DNA of 64,000 bases from Anagrus nilaparvatae. Its lineage: Eukaryota; Arthropoda; Insecta; Hymenoptera; Mymaridae. Positions 46,986-59,592 of the stretch are shown one piece after another. Numbering within the stretch: position 1 is the stretch's first letter; each line of letters begins with the position of its first letter. A program made the translations under genes and the position numbers. The notes beneath the pieces were generated by a model. The model made no database searches and was not told where the DNA came from. It saw nothing but the letters and a program-made list of their open reading frames with translations. The DNA lies in contig JAKSXM010000147.1 in NCBI GenBank assembly GCA_022575985.1, positions 22,664,001-22,728,000 on the forward strand, written 5' to 3'.

Positions 46986-48129
46986 CTAAAAAAAAATAAT
47001 CATTATAATCATTCAAACAATTGATAATTTTAATCTATTGTACTTTTAAATATAATAGAATAAACAAAATTCATTAAATTTTATTTTATTCATTAAAATA
47101 ATTAAAATATATAGGTCCATTTATTATTCTCATTAATTATAATTTATCTAAATAATGTACTGTATGAAAATATTCAAATCAATTAATTAAATCTTATAAT
47201 AAATAAATTTACATAGAAAATCAATATGCATTACTATGTTATGTTGATTTTATTTTAATTTATTGATAATTTTTAATAATATTATAAGTAAACATTATTT
47301 AAATTATTTTTTTAAATAATTAAAGTTTATTTGTTTATTTATAACAATATATTACAAATTATTGAAATGTATATAACATTTATTTACTTAAAACTCATTT
47401 TTATCGCGAAATCCGATAATTTTGAATCCTGGGAGCTTGCAAGGGTCGGAGATTTAATGATATTTTTTGCATCATTTGAGTTTGGATAAAAAATTTTAAA
47501 CGCGTATTTACTATTTCTTAGAAACGTGAATTTCCATGGACCAATTAGAAAATTAGAATATAGAAATTCGAAATTTTTTTAACTAATCAGGTGTTAAGAA
47601 AAACCTGACCTAAAAAAAGAAGGCCGCATAAATGGTTGTTTCTGCGGTTAGGAATACGCCATTTCTGTCTTCCAAATCGTGATTTCATTACGAACGTGCT
47701 TTTAGAACATTTTAGTAGCAAAAAGTTTTTAGTATAGTTTCTAAAAGTTTCTAAAACGTTTTTAAAACCTTTTTTCTAATTTATACTAATTTTCATTTGC
47801 AAATCGGCATCCTACATTAACCTGTATGTAAAAATTTTTTGCAGATATTACTTTTAAGACCTGAAGTATCATATTCGAGATAATATTTTTCTCTACAGTG
47901 AATTTGGAAAATAAGAAATTCCTTAACACATTATTACCAGATACCGTCAAAGATGGGTAGAGCGAAGCTCAACATTTTAGAAGAAAGTTTTAGCAATTTT
48001 GAAAGTTTTGATTGGATTGAGTTCAATATTAATGTGTAAATAAGACGTAAAAATATATTAAGAGTTGTTAGAACATTAAGATTGGTCGAAAAAAACAACA
48101 AAAATCCACCTTGAAAGTTCCCTTCTGCA
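46986..48129. other. Probable DPR intron, upstream side
   Basis: AT-rich. The 47400-47960 part is less AT-rich and repeat-like ('cctgggagcttgcaagggtc', 'tagagcgaagctc'), sharing phrases with 950 and 29880. No exon seen. Confidence 0.45.
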
Positions 48130-48480
48130 AAAAATTAAATAGGTTGCAAAAAAGGAGGCGGATTTTTTGGTCACACTTTTCTTTGCTTTTGCTAACAAAG
48201 AAAGACCGCTACCTTTGGGAAACCAAATTACAATTTATAGTTATGGATGACTTTAAAATGTTAAAAGAAGAAACTTGATAATCTCCGTTTATTCCAATGG
48301 GCTTCCTAAGATAAGCATAGAAACACAGTGCTCAATGCTTTTAAATAGATTTATTTAGTAATTTTGCTGTAACCTCGCAAGTTAACCAAAATACTCTTTA
48401 CTGATCACAATTTTTTGGTATTAGAGTCATCTTTTAAGCTCCGTAAACAACAATTTCATTTTTTTTGTAAATTTATAGAA
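48130..48480 (+). repeat. Single-arm relic of the long foldback family
   Basis: 'aaattacaatttatagttat', 'ggatgactt', 'ttattccaatgggcttcc' and 'gaaacacagtgctcaatg' match the order at 8150 and 54640. Diverged. Confidence 0.6.
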
Positions 48481-50181
48481 GTTATTATTGACAGTATAAT
48501 TTTAAAGACTAATTCAGAAAATGAAAAAAAAAATAAGAAAAAAACAAAATAAGTCAAAAATAAGATTATACATTGTTATTGTTAAAAATTTTGGTTCCAA
48601 ATGAAACGGTAAATAATATGGGCTTAGTCAGTAATACCTTTATAAGATGATATTTTAGGAATTGAGTATGCATTGAATAGATGCATAACAACATGCAAAT
48701 TATTTGTATACCTATGCAAATCCGTTATAAATTTTTTTTCCACCTAGAATTTTTTATTTTAGATAATTTATTTTTTTTTAACTAAATGTTTAAAATAAAT
48801 AATTAGAATTTCTACATTTCTTTTGTGAAATTTTATATTTTTTTAAATTATATAACCAAATGAAAAAAAATTTGTTGGAAAAAAGTATTTAAAAAAAGTA
48901 TTTTAAACTATTTTATTCAAGTATTTTCTATTCCAATATACCACGCAATACTTTGTAAAGAGCATACATTGATAGTAAAATTCAAAAAAAAAAGAAAAAA
49001 AAAGATCAATAAATCTCTTTAATTAAACCACACACATGAATTAACTAGAACATTTAAAAACTCAAACTTTATCGATTCTGGCATTATAATTATTTCTACA
49101 TATAAATGTTCACATAAACATCAATGTTTTTGACTCTTTAGCTTTTTCATTAAAAAGAAGTCTCTTTATAACATGACATAATAGTTCATTTAACAACAGA
49201 GAATTGATGTTGACGCATTTTCTTTCCACTTTTGACTCTTTCAATATATATTTATGCCTGTGTATCAGAAATGACGAAAGGCTCGTTAGTGCATTACCTA
49301 CACAGTGTATAAATAAATAAATGTGTGTATGCATTCGAAATCAAGAATTGAAGGAAGAATGAAAATTGCCAGAGGTTTGAATCTATATCAAGCGTGAAAT
49401 CATACCAAACGAAAATCAAACCGAAATTTCCGCAAAGACTTCAATACTATAATTTCAATCATTATATATATATTTATAGAGGTGTGTAGGTAATATTATA
49501 TAGAAATTTACGATTTACGTAACGTATAATCTATTTATCGAATGCAAGATTTAACCACAAATAAACAGAAATGAATTAACACCTAAAGATAATAACCATT
49601 TTAAAAAATAAGTAAATAAATAAAAAAATATAAGTGCTTTGAAAATGTGACATTATACTAATATTTAGAAACAACACAAAAGGTAATACACATATGGTTA
49701 ATTTTAGCTATCCTTTGCTTTTGAACTATAAAGAGAAACAAAACCAAGGTATACATAACTATAAGTGATATATACATGATAGCAGAGATAAAGGTTTATT
49801 ATATAGATTTCTATATTTGCAAGTATGTGTTAGTATAAGTACATACGTTTAGTTAATTCAAATCATTATATATCCTAGATAACATTCAAACAAGGAATCT
49901 TCTATAATATATATATATTCAGGTTTTTGTTTAAATTTCAATATAATAACGTACATATGTTTATATCAACACACGTTTAGATTATTATTATTAATGAAAA
50001 TATCAAGATATATGCAAGTCAATTCATCAAAGGACGTATTCAATATTATTGATAGAATATATTTCCAGGATTATACGATTATCTGAAATCGTAATATGGT
50101 TATGCTAGCTTATCTACAAATATCTTTGTGCTCTTGGAAAGGTTTTATGCTAATAGTCTAATTTTTTAACCTCGCTCTTAC
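48481..50181. other. AT-rich non-coding stretch, probably intronic
   Basis: No exon, RNA or bounded repeat supported. The minus-strand frame at 49110-49334 has no motif. Confidence 0.45.
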
Positions 50182-50281
50182 CAGAAAATTTAATTCTTGG
50201 AATCCGATAGTTATTGCCAAATTCAAATTCATATCGTATTACAGCATCAGATGGATATAGAACTCTGCCTGGGGCTGGATG
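50182..50281 (-). CDS. Possible minus-strand exon, product unknown
   Basis: Read on the minus strand, 'gactttag' is followed by 33 codons that include 'HPAPGRVLYPSDAVIRY', 'EFEFGNNYR' and 'IPRIKFS', and then a strong donor, TCTG|GTAAGAGC. The codon mix is less AT-driven than nearby frames. The frame ahead of the acceptor closes at once (TAG), so it would need splicing. The strand agrees with the DPR gene, but the peptide does not resemble a DPR Ig domain or signal peptide. I do not recognise it; it may be a transposon scrap. The 64-residue plus-strand frame here is its shadow or chance. Confidence 0.25.
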
Positions 50282-52536
50282 CTAAAGTCGTTTTATGGTC
50301 TGTAGAAGGCGTATGCAAATTAAGTAAGATCCAATACACGCTTGTTCAACTATCTGTATCGGAAAATATAGATCATATTGGTGTTGTGTAGTATATGTAC
50401 ACAGAATGCAACACAGATACTGGTTGCATTGGCGCATGTCGTATACGCGATTTTTATTTTTTGTATAGAAATATCATGATAAATTTTCTTGAAAATTAAT
50501 AATTTCATAAAAATTAAGCAATTCTCTATACAATCACATTAGCATCCGGCCCCTGTGATCAAAATATAGTTCTATGCTTTTTATGAGAGATTAAACTTTT
50601 TACAGTCGCTTTTATGTCGCTTGTGTTTTAAGATCATGGTATTCTTTTACTATGATTGATTTATTATGTGGTTTTTTTAATAAGGTTTACATTCTTAGTG
50701 TGTGCTAGTTTAAATGTTTATATTACGAAAGAATGTTTTATTGGAGATGTACTGTGGATCAGGAGGAACGCTACCTCACCCAAATTAAGTACCTTGAAAG
50801 AACTTCAGACTGAGTTAACTTTATTCCGGTGCCTGAGTACTCGAGCTATTATAGATTTTTTTTATTATTCCATTATCTTTAGATTGAAGACCAAACGCGT
50901 TGACGCCTGGGATATCACGGTTTTGCTTGTGATCAAGGTATTAAGCTGAACAAACATTAGCTACCATAAAAATTTACTTTCTTTTACTCAAATTTCTCTA
51001 AATGCTGAACGATACCCAACCAAATGATCCACATCATTGGATTCTAAGATTTATCTCTAAATAAAACTTTATGTCTCTTCATAATTATTATTAATTTAAT
51101 TGGTAAAATAGAATTATTGATATATTTAATGATGTATTTATCACTGTGTACGACCGCGACGTATTGACTAGAACATCGTTATGTAAGCATGGGTTGTCTA
51201 TGCAATCACTCAATATCTCTTTCTCATACTGGTAGAAGTACTATTACTATTATAATTATTATAATTAATTCATTTGACCCATTTATAACAATTCAAGTTT
51301 ATCGAGTAATTACATCTTTTTTTAAAGCGCCATCTACATTGTGTACTAAAACTAATGTAAAGAATATTAAATCTGAGTGGAGCCAGGGTTTAAAGCTGCT
51401 ATAAAATCAAGAGCTTCAAAGAAAACTATTTGGGCAACGAGTATTTTGAAACTGTTTGAAGACTTGAGTATAGAATTTATGCATAGCACTCTAGAACAAA
51501 AGATTAAAATAAGAGCATAAGTAACCTTTATTTTGGTAAAAATAATTTTTATTTATTGACTTGTTGTTATAGCTATATTCATTTATGTATTGTATAAGTA
51601 TAATATATTGATTTAACGATAATTCGAGCATCTTGATAACAATGTAAATTACAATAATAACTGCTTACTATTTGCTCTGATATATATAAATACAGTATTT
51701 GATTATTAATTTATGTATACTAAATTAAGAATTTATTACCATACTATATTATAATATTAAAATTTTAAATTATACATTTTGTTTTTACTATGCTTTTGAT
51801 ACTAACAAATTAATATTATAAATTAAATACATGCAATATATGAATATAAAGTTAATATTTTATTAATAAAAAATATATGCAATTAATTTTCAGTGGTTTG
51901 TTCATTCTAAAATATTAACTGTATTTTAGTTAAATAAACAATTTTCCGATTATAATATAAATTAACAATCATATTTTTTTTTTATTTATTACTTTTTCTA
52001 GCACCTGGTTTTTTTAAAAAATTGCTTTTTAATTAGATTATTATAATATTTTATAACTTTTGCAAATTACTTTATTTATTATCTACTTTTTGGCATTTTT
52101 CTCACATATTTACAGTATAGGGAACAATGTTTTTCACATATGTGTTGTTAAAATATGATTAAATATTTTTTTAAATATTTTTAGTTATTTGGGTATCTAT
52201 GCATTTTTCATTTACTACGGAAATCATTTAAAATGACTAGTAAATGTTTGGAAATAATTAAAAGAAGTCTATATAATATTTTAAATTTTCCTGTAACAAT
52301 ACCAAAATAGAATCTGTATGCATGGGCTGATCTGGTCCGGTTTGGAAGTCTGACTACCCAAATCTGGCTAAGTTTGGAAAATGAACCAGGGGTAGATCAA
52401 CATTAATTAAAAATTTGGTATCAGATTCAAAAAATCGATTAGAAATAATATTTTTAAAACTATTACTTCCATAGAAAAAAATTTTGTAGATGGCCATTTG
52501 AAACCTGGTATGGAATTCCACGTCCCTGTCCATGGA

Positions 52537-52538
<2 letters not shown>
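50282..52538. other. Mixed stretch, unassigned
   Basis: The 50400-51540 part is less AT-rich than its surroundings. A plus-strand frame at 51384-51522 reads 'ASKKTIWATSILKLFEDLS' and ends in a stop; it could be a relic of a transposon protein, but I cannot name it. The frames at 50656-50949 and 51189-51404 have no motifs. From 51540 on it is plain AT-rich DNA. Confidence 0.35.
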
Positions 52539-52593
<55 letters not shown>

Positions 52594-52614
52594 GTGTATG
52601 TGTTGTGTGTGTGT
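52539..52614. repeat. (GT)n microsatellite
   Basis: About 54 bp of pure GT followed by 'tgtgtatgtgttgtgtgtgtg'. Open frames of poly-Thr-His on the minus strand here are artefacts. Confidence 0.96.
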
Positions 52615-54639
52615 AAATTGGTTTGCATATTTGTATAATATTTTTGTAATCAATTTTTATCATGCTTTTGAAATAAAAAAAAAAAAAATTTTTATTGGGT
52701 GTAACAACTAATTTTCTTGAAATTTCGTAAATTTTTCATATGAAAATCATATTTAAAAACCCTAAAAAAATAGATAAAAAATAACCTGTTTTTAAAAAAT
52801 CTCTTGAATTTAAAAAAAAAAAAAATTGATTTGAAAAATTTGTTAGTATTTTGTTTGAAAAGAGAATGTATATTTGCTTTTAAATCAATAATTTAATTCA
52901 ATTGATTCCTTATACATAAGTTTTGATCTATTAAAACTCCATCAATGTAGTAAATATAGTTTGCATAAATTGAATAGTTGTTGCATAAACTCTTGATGAA
53001 AAACCTCAAGCTTACCATAGCTTTTCTGTTGTTGTTCTTTTAGTTCTGCAAATACAATTGAAAAATGAAAAATTTTTTCTACATTCTTTTTTCTATCAAA
53101 CATTTGTTTCAGTTCGATACATTTTGCTTTAACCAATCTTGATTACAACTTTATATAACTAAAAGTTTCTTACGTTAACCTTTGATACGACTTTCTTTCG
53201 AAATTGGTATTCTTATTATTCTGCTTGAATGTTTTAGTTGATTTACTCATTAACCTTTTAATGATGCCTTTATATTTTTTTTCACTACTAACAAATTTAT
53301 AATTTAAAATTTTTAAACAAAATTTAACAATAGTCATTAAAAAGCAGAGAAAAAAAATACTTTGAATAGTTCCAACTACTATTTTTTATAGATTATTAAG
53401 AAATAACTCGTAAACTTAATATAGAAAATCAAATCTTTAAAGTTTTGATCTAAAAATATACATAAATTTAAAAGTTTTAAATTTAAAAAAATTTTCTTCT
53501 TTACTATCTTTTTATAAAAAAAGACAGAAGTTCAATAAATTTTACATTTAGTATGAAACCATTTTTTCTTTTTAAGAGAAATATGTGGTTAGTAAATTGA
53601 AGATTCATATTTTCTTTTTTTTCATACTTTTTAACTTTTTAGTATGAGATCTAAACTGTTTTTCAAAACCACTTATTTGTGTTTTTTTCAAGATGAAAAA
53701 AGAAATATTAATGAAGCTTGGAAAAAATATCTTACAGATAAGTATTTCATTTTCTGAATCGATATAACAGCTTTTTAGTAGCCAAAAATCTTAATTTTTG
53801 CCTAAAAATTGTCTATTTAATTTTTTCACAAAACTGTTATTTTCTTTATTTTGGTAGATTTTTCGAATTTAAAATGATTTGTAAGGGTCTTTTGCACGTG
53901 CTTTTACAATCATAAATTTATCATTTTGGTTGGCCTTGCGTTACAGATGTAAAATTTTGCGGAAAATTTAGATGAGTTAAAATGTATTTTGATTACTACT
54001 AAATATGTATAATCGTTAGGTAATGGAAAAAAATTTGGTATACATGAAATGCATACTTTTAAAGTTGAAGAAAAACCTAATAAAATGACCTAAAATCCAA
54101 TTTTAGATAATATAGGTTAAAGTTTAGCAACAAAGTTAACTTCTCCTACGTTGTATTAGAAAACATAATGTACTGATGGAATACGTGACATGCAAGTTTC
54201 TTAATGGGTACTAGCTATGCAAATATTTACTAATGTAAGTAAGCACCGCATGTTAAGTGGATTTATGAGTCAGTTATATCAGTATATGGTACTTGATCCT
54301 TAAACTTGATTATCTTGTTGAGAAATTTACAAGAGAATAATTTTTAATTTAATTTTTTTTAACATAAAATTTTAATGAAATTTCTTGAAACCACTAAGTA
54401 TTAATAAATTATTTATTACAAGTTCATTTAATTCATACAATTTTAATAAACAAATAGTAGCTAATATAAAAGGAAACATAAGCTTCTTTATTGAAACTGA
54501 TCCTCTTTTTAGTTTAAAAATTGGAATATTTTGAAGATATGATAATATCTGATGCCGAGAATACTTCACATGGACATGAGGGTATTGAAAAATGTAAAAG
54601 ATGATAAAAATTATAAACTAAAAATTAAAAACAATTGGG
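52615..54639. other. AT-rich non-coding stretch, probably intronic
   Basis: Nothing recognisable on either strand. Confidence 0.5.
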
Positions 54640-55040
54640 TAACTGACAAGGGGAGTTCAATACATTTAGAACACCAAATTACACCAAATGGTTATGGATG
54701 AGTTGGTTATGTTGAAAAAATATGCCGACTACCCTGCGTTCCTTCCAACGGGCCTTCTGGGCCTAGAAACGCAGGGCTCAATGTAATAAAATAGGATTTT
54801 TTGGTAATTTTCAATGAAACGCCAAGTTAACCAAACCTCTTCTGGTTGATCTCATTTTTTTGTTTTAAGTATCACCTTTCATAAGCCGTAAACCGCAATT
54901 TATTATCACTAATTCTCTTATCACTATAGCCAATTAACCAAACGGTCATTTTTGGCTAAAAATGACCGGTTTTTTAATTTTTAAAATGCTGCCAAATTTG
55001 TAATTTCTGACGAAAATGGGTTTTATAGGCCTGAAAGATA
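54640..55040 (+). repeat. Single-arm relic of the long foldback family (well preserved)
   Basis: 'tgacaaggggagttcaat', 'aaatggttatggatgagtt', 'gcgttccttccaacgggcct', 'ctgggcctagaaacgcaggg', 'aagccgtaaaccgcaattt' and 'tggctaaaaatgaccggttt' follow the family order shared with the foldback element at 21595-23264. Confidence 0.7.
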
Positions 55041-55109
55041 GGGCTCACACACAAATAATATATAGTAAAAAAAATTGAGTTTTTACGTAAACATTTATTA
55101 GAAAATTTA

Positions 55110-55530
55110 GCAGAATATTGAATTATAATCAAATGATACAACTTTATTATGCCTTCGTTGAATCGAATATTATGCATGGCACTCACGCCTGGGGCAGTGC
55201 ATATAATAATGCATTAAATAATTATAACACGTCTAAAACAAAATACTAATAATTGTATATGATATACAATCTATAAAAAATGTACTATTTCCCTACTGTA
55301 AATAAAATAAATCATCTAATAACAAAATATAAATTAAAAGAATATAATAAAACAAAAATAATTAAATCTTTGAAAACCAAGCCTACTGTTGGCCAAAAAA
55401 ATAGTCCATGGAACCAAAGTTTTCAACAAAGTACCATTAAAAATAAAAGATAAAATTGATACAAACAGAACATAGAAAATTTTCAACAAAGTATGATTAT
55501 CAAAATATCCAACCAAATTATTGTAATAGC
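55110..55530 (+). pseudogene. LINE C-terminal fragments, decayed
   Basis: One frame reads 'MIQLYYAFVESNIMHGTHAWG' before a stop near 55250. The pattern L-Y-Y-A-x-V/I-x-S-x-x-x-x-G-x-x-x-W-G is the usual region after the RT thumb in CR1-like LINEs. Further on (55405-55510) another frame reads 'HGTKVFNKVPLKIKD' and 'KIFNKV', as in the typical G-x-x-x-F-N-x-L-P-x-x-I end. No catalytic box survives. The minus-strand frames here are shadows. Confidence 0.6.
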
Positions 55531-56590
55531 TTTTATACTTAAATATTTTTAGGCTCTAATATAAAACTATTTTACATTTTCAGTATTTTATAAATTTTTA
55601 ACAGTGTTTACCCAAATTATATTAGATTGGCTCATTAGTGGGACGTCTAATTCATACACTACTCACAGAACCTGTTGTATATTATTAAAAAATATTCTTC
55701 TACAAAAAATGATTAGTTTTTTATTATAAATGAATTATTTTTAAATTACCATGTAAGTCTTTTGTTTTTACATGCACTTCTGCAACTGCTACAATAATGA
55801 ATATGCATAAGGTAATTATTATTGATTAGCCAACTAAATGTTATTTGAAAATTGAAATTAAATATGGGTGATAAATTGAATACCATTCATAATAATATTT
55901 TTTTTCCTTTTGGATGTAATAGATTTTTAAATGGAAAATATTAATTTATTTATCGATCAGATCACTTTTTAATTAATTATTTTGGATCCCCTAAACTATT
56001 TTCAATAAAAAAAAATTCCAAATACTGGTAAAGTGTTGTAAAATAGAATGATTTTGAGTTTTCGTTTTATTTTGAGTAGTTTTTCGTGTTTTACAAGGGA
56101 AATTCGCGATCGATCATGTATTTTGTAGTTTTTTACATTTTTTATATTTTACCGTTTTGGAACATGTTTATAAGGAGGGGGTACTTCAGAATGATGACAG
56201 AGCTTAATGAAATAGGAAAATTATGAAAATTTAAACATTTTAAAACTTAAATAAACTTTATTTTACGAGAGAGAGCACGAAATGATAAATAAATGATCAG
56301 AGATTAAATTTTCAATTTATTTTCCCCGCCTTATAGACTTTAATTTTAAATAAATAAATAAAAACTATGTAAATAACCTGAAATTATACTAATACATATA
56401 TGATGTCACATAGCGTCGATAATTTAGAATGCGATAAAATTTTTTGTCCAACCAGTATAAAACCTTAAATCGATTTTATGAATAAAACGAAAATTGGTCA
56501 TCTTATAGGGTCCAAAAAGGCTAAAAATTTCAAAAATTCACAGCAATGGAAAGAAAGACCTGAGCTTGTAGGAGAGAGGACATTTCGTCA
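55531..56590. other. AT-rich non-coding stretch
   Basis: 56158-56195 is a fragment of the 'AAGTCC' family ('ggaacatgtttataaggagg', 'gggtacttcagaa'). Otherwise unassigned. Confidence 0.45.
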
Positions 56591-56842
56591 GTATAAGCGG
56601 CGAATAAACGGGCAGTTGATGATAGTTTAAAGAATAAATTTGAAATTAGAAATTTGGATTATAATTTAAGATCCAAAAGATACTTTAAGGAAGTCGATGC
56701 TACAAATTATAGTATTTATAACTCTCCGTTCTACAGATTCAGGCGTCTTTGGACTGGTCTTTTCAAAGATGACCAAAATATGTTGAATGACAGAAACGCT
56801 CTAAAGTCTAAATTACAAACCATATACAGTGTAAAGTATTGA
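56591..56842 (+). pseudogene. Possible LINE C-terminal tail
   Basis: A 62-residue frame ends 'YRFRRLWTGLF', 'NALKSKLQTIYSVKY' and stops. The spacing of N-x-R-S near its start ('DYNLRSKRYF'), L-W-x-x-L and a final K-x-x-L-x-x-x-Y resembles LINE protein ends, but the match is weak. If right, the LINE 3' region continues past the inserted hAT MITE to the (AATA)n run at 57685-57703. Confidence 0.35.
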
Positions 56843-56931
56843 ATAATTCATTTTGATATGTACTTAATTATTTAAATTATATTTGTACGTTAATTGTTTA
56901 TTTTATTTTACGTAGAGAGCAATGTTATTTT

Positions 56932-57428
56932 CAGAGTTGAGCAAATATGACAGAAATAAATTTTTTTTCCATATCCATATTCCATATTTTTTCATATATG
57001 GAATCCATATTATGGCACTCATATTAATATGGAGAAAAAAAATGATCATATTTGAACTTCATATTAATATGATATGGAATCCATATTAATATGATATGGA
57101 TATGAAAAAAATAGGGGTCATATAGGGCCCATATTAATATGGGAATCACCAGGGTTTGTTCGGGATATATTTTTTGAATTTTGTGAAAAATAGCGTAAAA
57201 CACCCTGGAAGCAAAGTTCTTACTATGAAATTTATATATAAAATCAATATGAAATTGGTGCTTACCATATTAATGTGGATTCCATATCATGTTAATATGA
57301 AATTCAAATATGATCATTTTTTTTCTCCATATTAATTTGAGTGCCATAATATGGATTCCATATTATGAAAAAATATGGAATATGGATATGAAAAAAAAAT
57401 CCATTTCTGTCATATTTGCCCAACTCTG
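56932..57428. mobile_element. hAT-type MITE with perfect 8-bp target duplication
   Basis: Ends CAGAGTTGAGCAAATATGAC and GTCATATTTGCCCAACTCTG are inverted repeats of the CAGAGTTGGGCAA type common in hAT transposons. GTTATTTT flanks both sides exactly (56924-56931 and 57429-57436), the 8-bp duplication made by hAT transposases. The inverted homology extends over about 190 bp per arm and includes many 'catattaatatg' palindromes. 497 bp, non-coding. Confidence 0.92.
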
Positions 57429-57436
57429 GTTATTTT

Positions 57437-58108
57437 TTACTTAGAATCGTATTTAAAAATTAGCTTTTAACATTAAAATATAACTTATATAAAAAAATTG
57501 TATTTAAATGTATAAAATATAAAAATTTAATCAATCCTATTTTATGTTTTCTTTATGGAATTTCTAAATTATAAATAAATTCTAATTCTCATAGTATTAA
57601 TTTCAGAGTAAAATTGTCAATGTATACATAATAATTACTTGACCAATCGCCCCTTTAATTTTCAGATTTATGAAAATATTGAATAAATAAATAAATAAAT
57701 AAACCCAATTCTGCAAACCTATAGAGCACGATTCGAAGACCCGACCTGGAAGCTTATGTACATTTCATTTGGAATTACTCTGTAGTTATTAGGTACCTTT
57801 TGAAGTGATTTTCTATAAATACATTGCATTATTATGTTTTAATCTAATATTCGTAAAATAATAATTACACATACATGAATTATTTATTACATACTTATAT
57901 TGATTACAGGATGCATTTTAATGTAATTTTAAACTATTATCCTTACAAAGATTTATAATTGAAAAAAATTTCTGCAAAAGTTAAGTAATTTTTTTCTTTT
58001 TTTTTTGTACTGTAATTATAATGATATCTATTTTATGTAATCATAATAGGTCAAGTAAGCCTATATAAATTTATAATAAAGTAAAAAATTACAGTCACGC
58101 ACCTAAAT
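57437..58108. other. AT-rich stretch with (AATA)n
   Basis: 'gaataaataaataaataaat' at about 57682-57703 could be the tail of the LINE split by the hAT MITE. Nothing else seen. Confidence 0.45.
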
Positions 58109-58313
58109 ATATTATCCTGGCAGTTCTTTTTAAAGTGGCGTGGATTTTCGAATACTGAGTAAAAAAAGTTTTTTATTTAATAACATTGTTTCTCAAGAGT
58201 CTTAGGAGTGACTAAATGAGCTATTATTTTTTTAAATATTTTTTTTGCTACTAACTTTATCCAATAGTCTAAAATCCATGTAAGTTTTGAAAATAACTGC
58301 CAGGCCAATGTAT
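58109..58313. mobile_element. MITE of the CTGGCAGTT family
   Basis: Left 'tatcctggcagttctttt' and right 'aaaataactgccaggccaa' are inverted ends in a TA-rich setting. About 205 bp, non-coding. Confidence 0.75.
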
Positions 58314-59390
58314 ATACGAGTATATATATTTGTATTTTTTTCGTTATATTATATCATATTGATTTTTATGCATAAAAAAGTTAAAATAAAAATAAAATTT
58401 TCGTGACTCACTGATAACATTTTATATTATTATAATAATATAAAGATCGATGAACTCCTAGCACGTTAATATATATAAATGTATATAAAATTTTGTTATT
58501 TATTCAGAAAATTATTATCATTATTGTTAAAGTAGTTCTGAGGTATTTTACTTAAATTCCGATTTCATGTCTTAGATCTGACTGACAATTTTAAACGTCG
58601 TACTATAAAAGAATGGAGTTTTTTATTAGCTGAACTGTAAAAACTAACTCGTGTAGATTAACAAAAAAAAATAGTATATTCTCGAAAGTCTAGTAAATAT
58701 TCAAGAAAAAATGAAAATCACTTATCTAAAAGAATATGCTATTAGTTTTCAAAAATTTTCCCTTTGAAATCAGTAAAAAGGAAATATCTAATTGAAATTA
58801 GTTATTATGCTTATAAAAGTGTTAGAAAAATACCTTATTTATTTTTCTTTTGAAAGTGAGAAATAGACATTTTTTTCCGTACAATTTTAAGTGATCCTAA
58901 TCTTGAATTTTACCAAAAATTTTAGATAATTTAAACATTTTTTTTACTGAACTGATTTATCAAATATGACTTTGAACAAATTTAGCTTTATATATTTTCA
59001 AGATGTGAAGATTGTAAATTGAAAAAAAAATTAGCTTAGATTCACTAATTAATAATCTGTTATATTTTGTATTGACAGCTTTAAAATAGAATAACTGAAA
59101 AGCTATGTTAGGTAAGCAAATAAATATTTAAATAAAATTAAAATTAAAATTTTTATAATTAAGGCAAAAAAAGCGTATTTAAAAAACTTGAAATTTTATC
59201 TATAAAAAAAACGAATAGACAAAGGTTCAAGCATCTAAGAATAACTCATACATGAAATTTCTTGAATTTTTTACATAAATATAAATTTAAAAAATACTCA
59301 TCTCACTTGCATGAATTCGAAATTTTTAAGTATAAATATAAGTGCTTCTATTGAAAATAAAATATACATATATATTATATACATTAGTCC
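58314..59390. other. AT-rich stretch with a MITE end
   Basis: 58633-58710 is the left end of a CACTGTAAAAAGTAAC-family MITE ('aactgtaaaaactaactcgt', 'gtagattaacaaaaaa'); its right end is missing. No gene. Confidence 0.5.
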
Positions 59391-59592
59391 GGAAGTTACT
59401 TAAAAAATAGATTAGTACGATAGCTTACTTAATTACTACCAAAAACATAAGTTTTTACGGAATTGATTTGTTTCTGTAAGAAACAATTTTTTTGATGCCT
59501 TTATGAATCTTATTTTGAGGGTGAATCGCATTCTATGTCAGTTAGTAACAAAAAAGTCGAGAAATTTTAAAATAACTGGCAGGCTAATATAC
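59391..59592. mobile_element. MITE of the CTGGCAGTT family
   Basis: Left 'acattagtccggaagttact' and right 'aaaataactggcaggctaat' are inverted ends, with 'ata' and 'tat' repeats outside. About 200 bp, non-coding. Confidence 0.75.

Noticed and set aside
52354..52663. His/Thr-rich minus-strand frames
   Set aside because: Translations of the (GT)n microsatellite.
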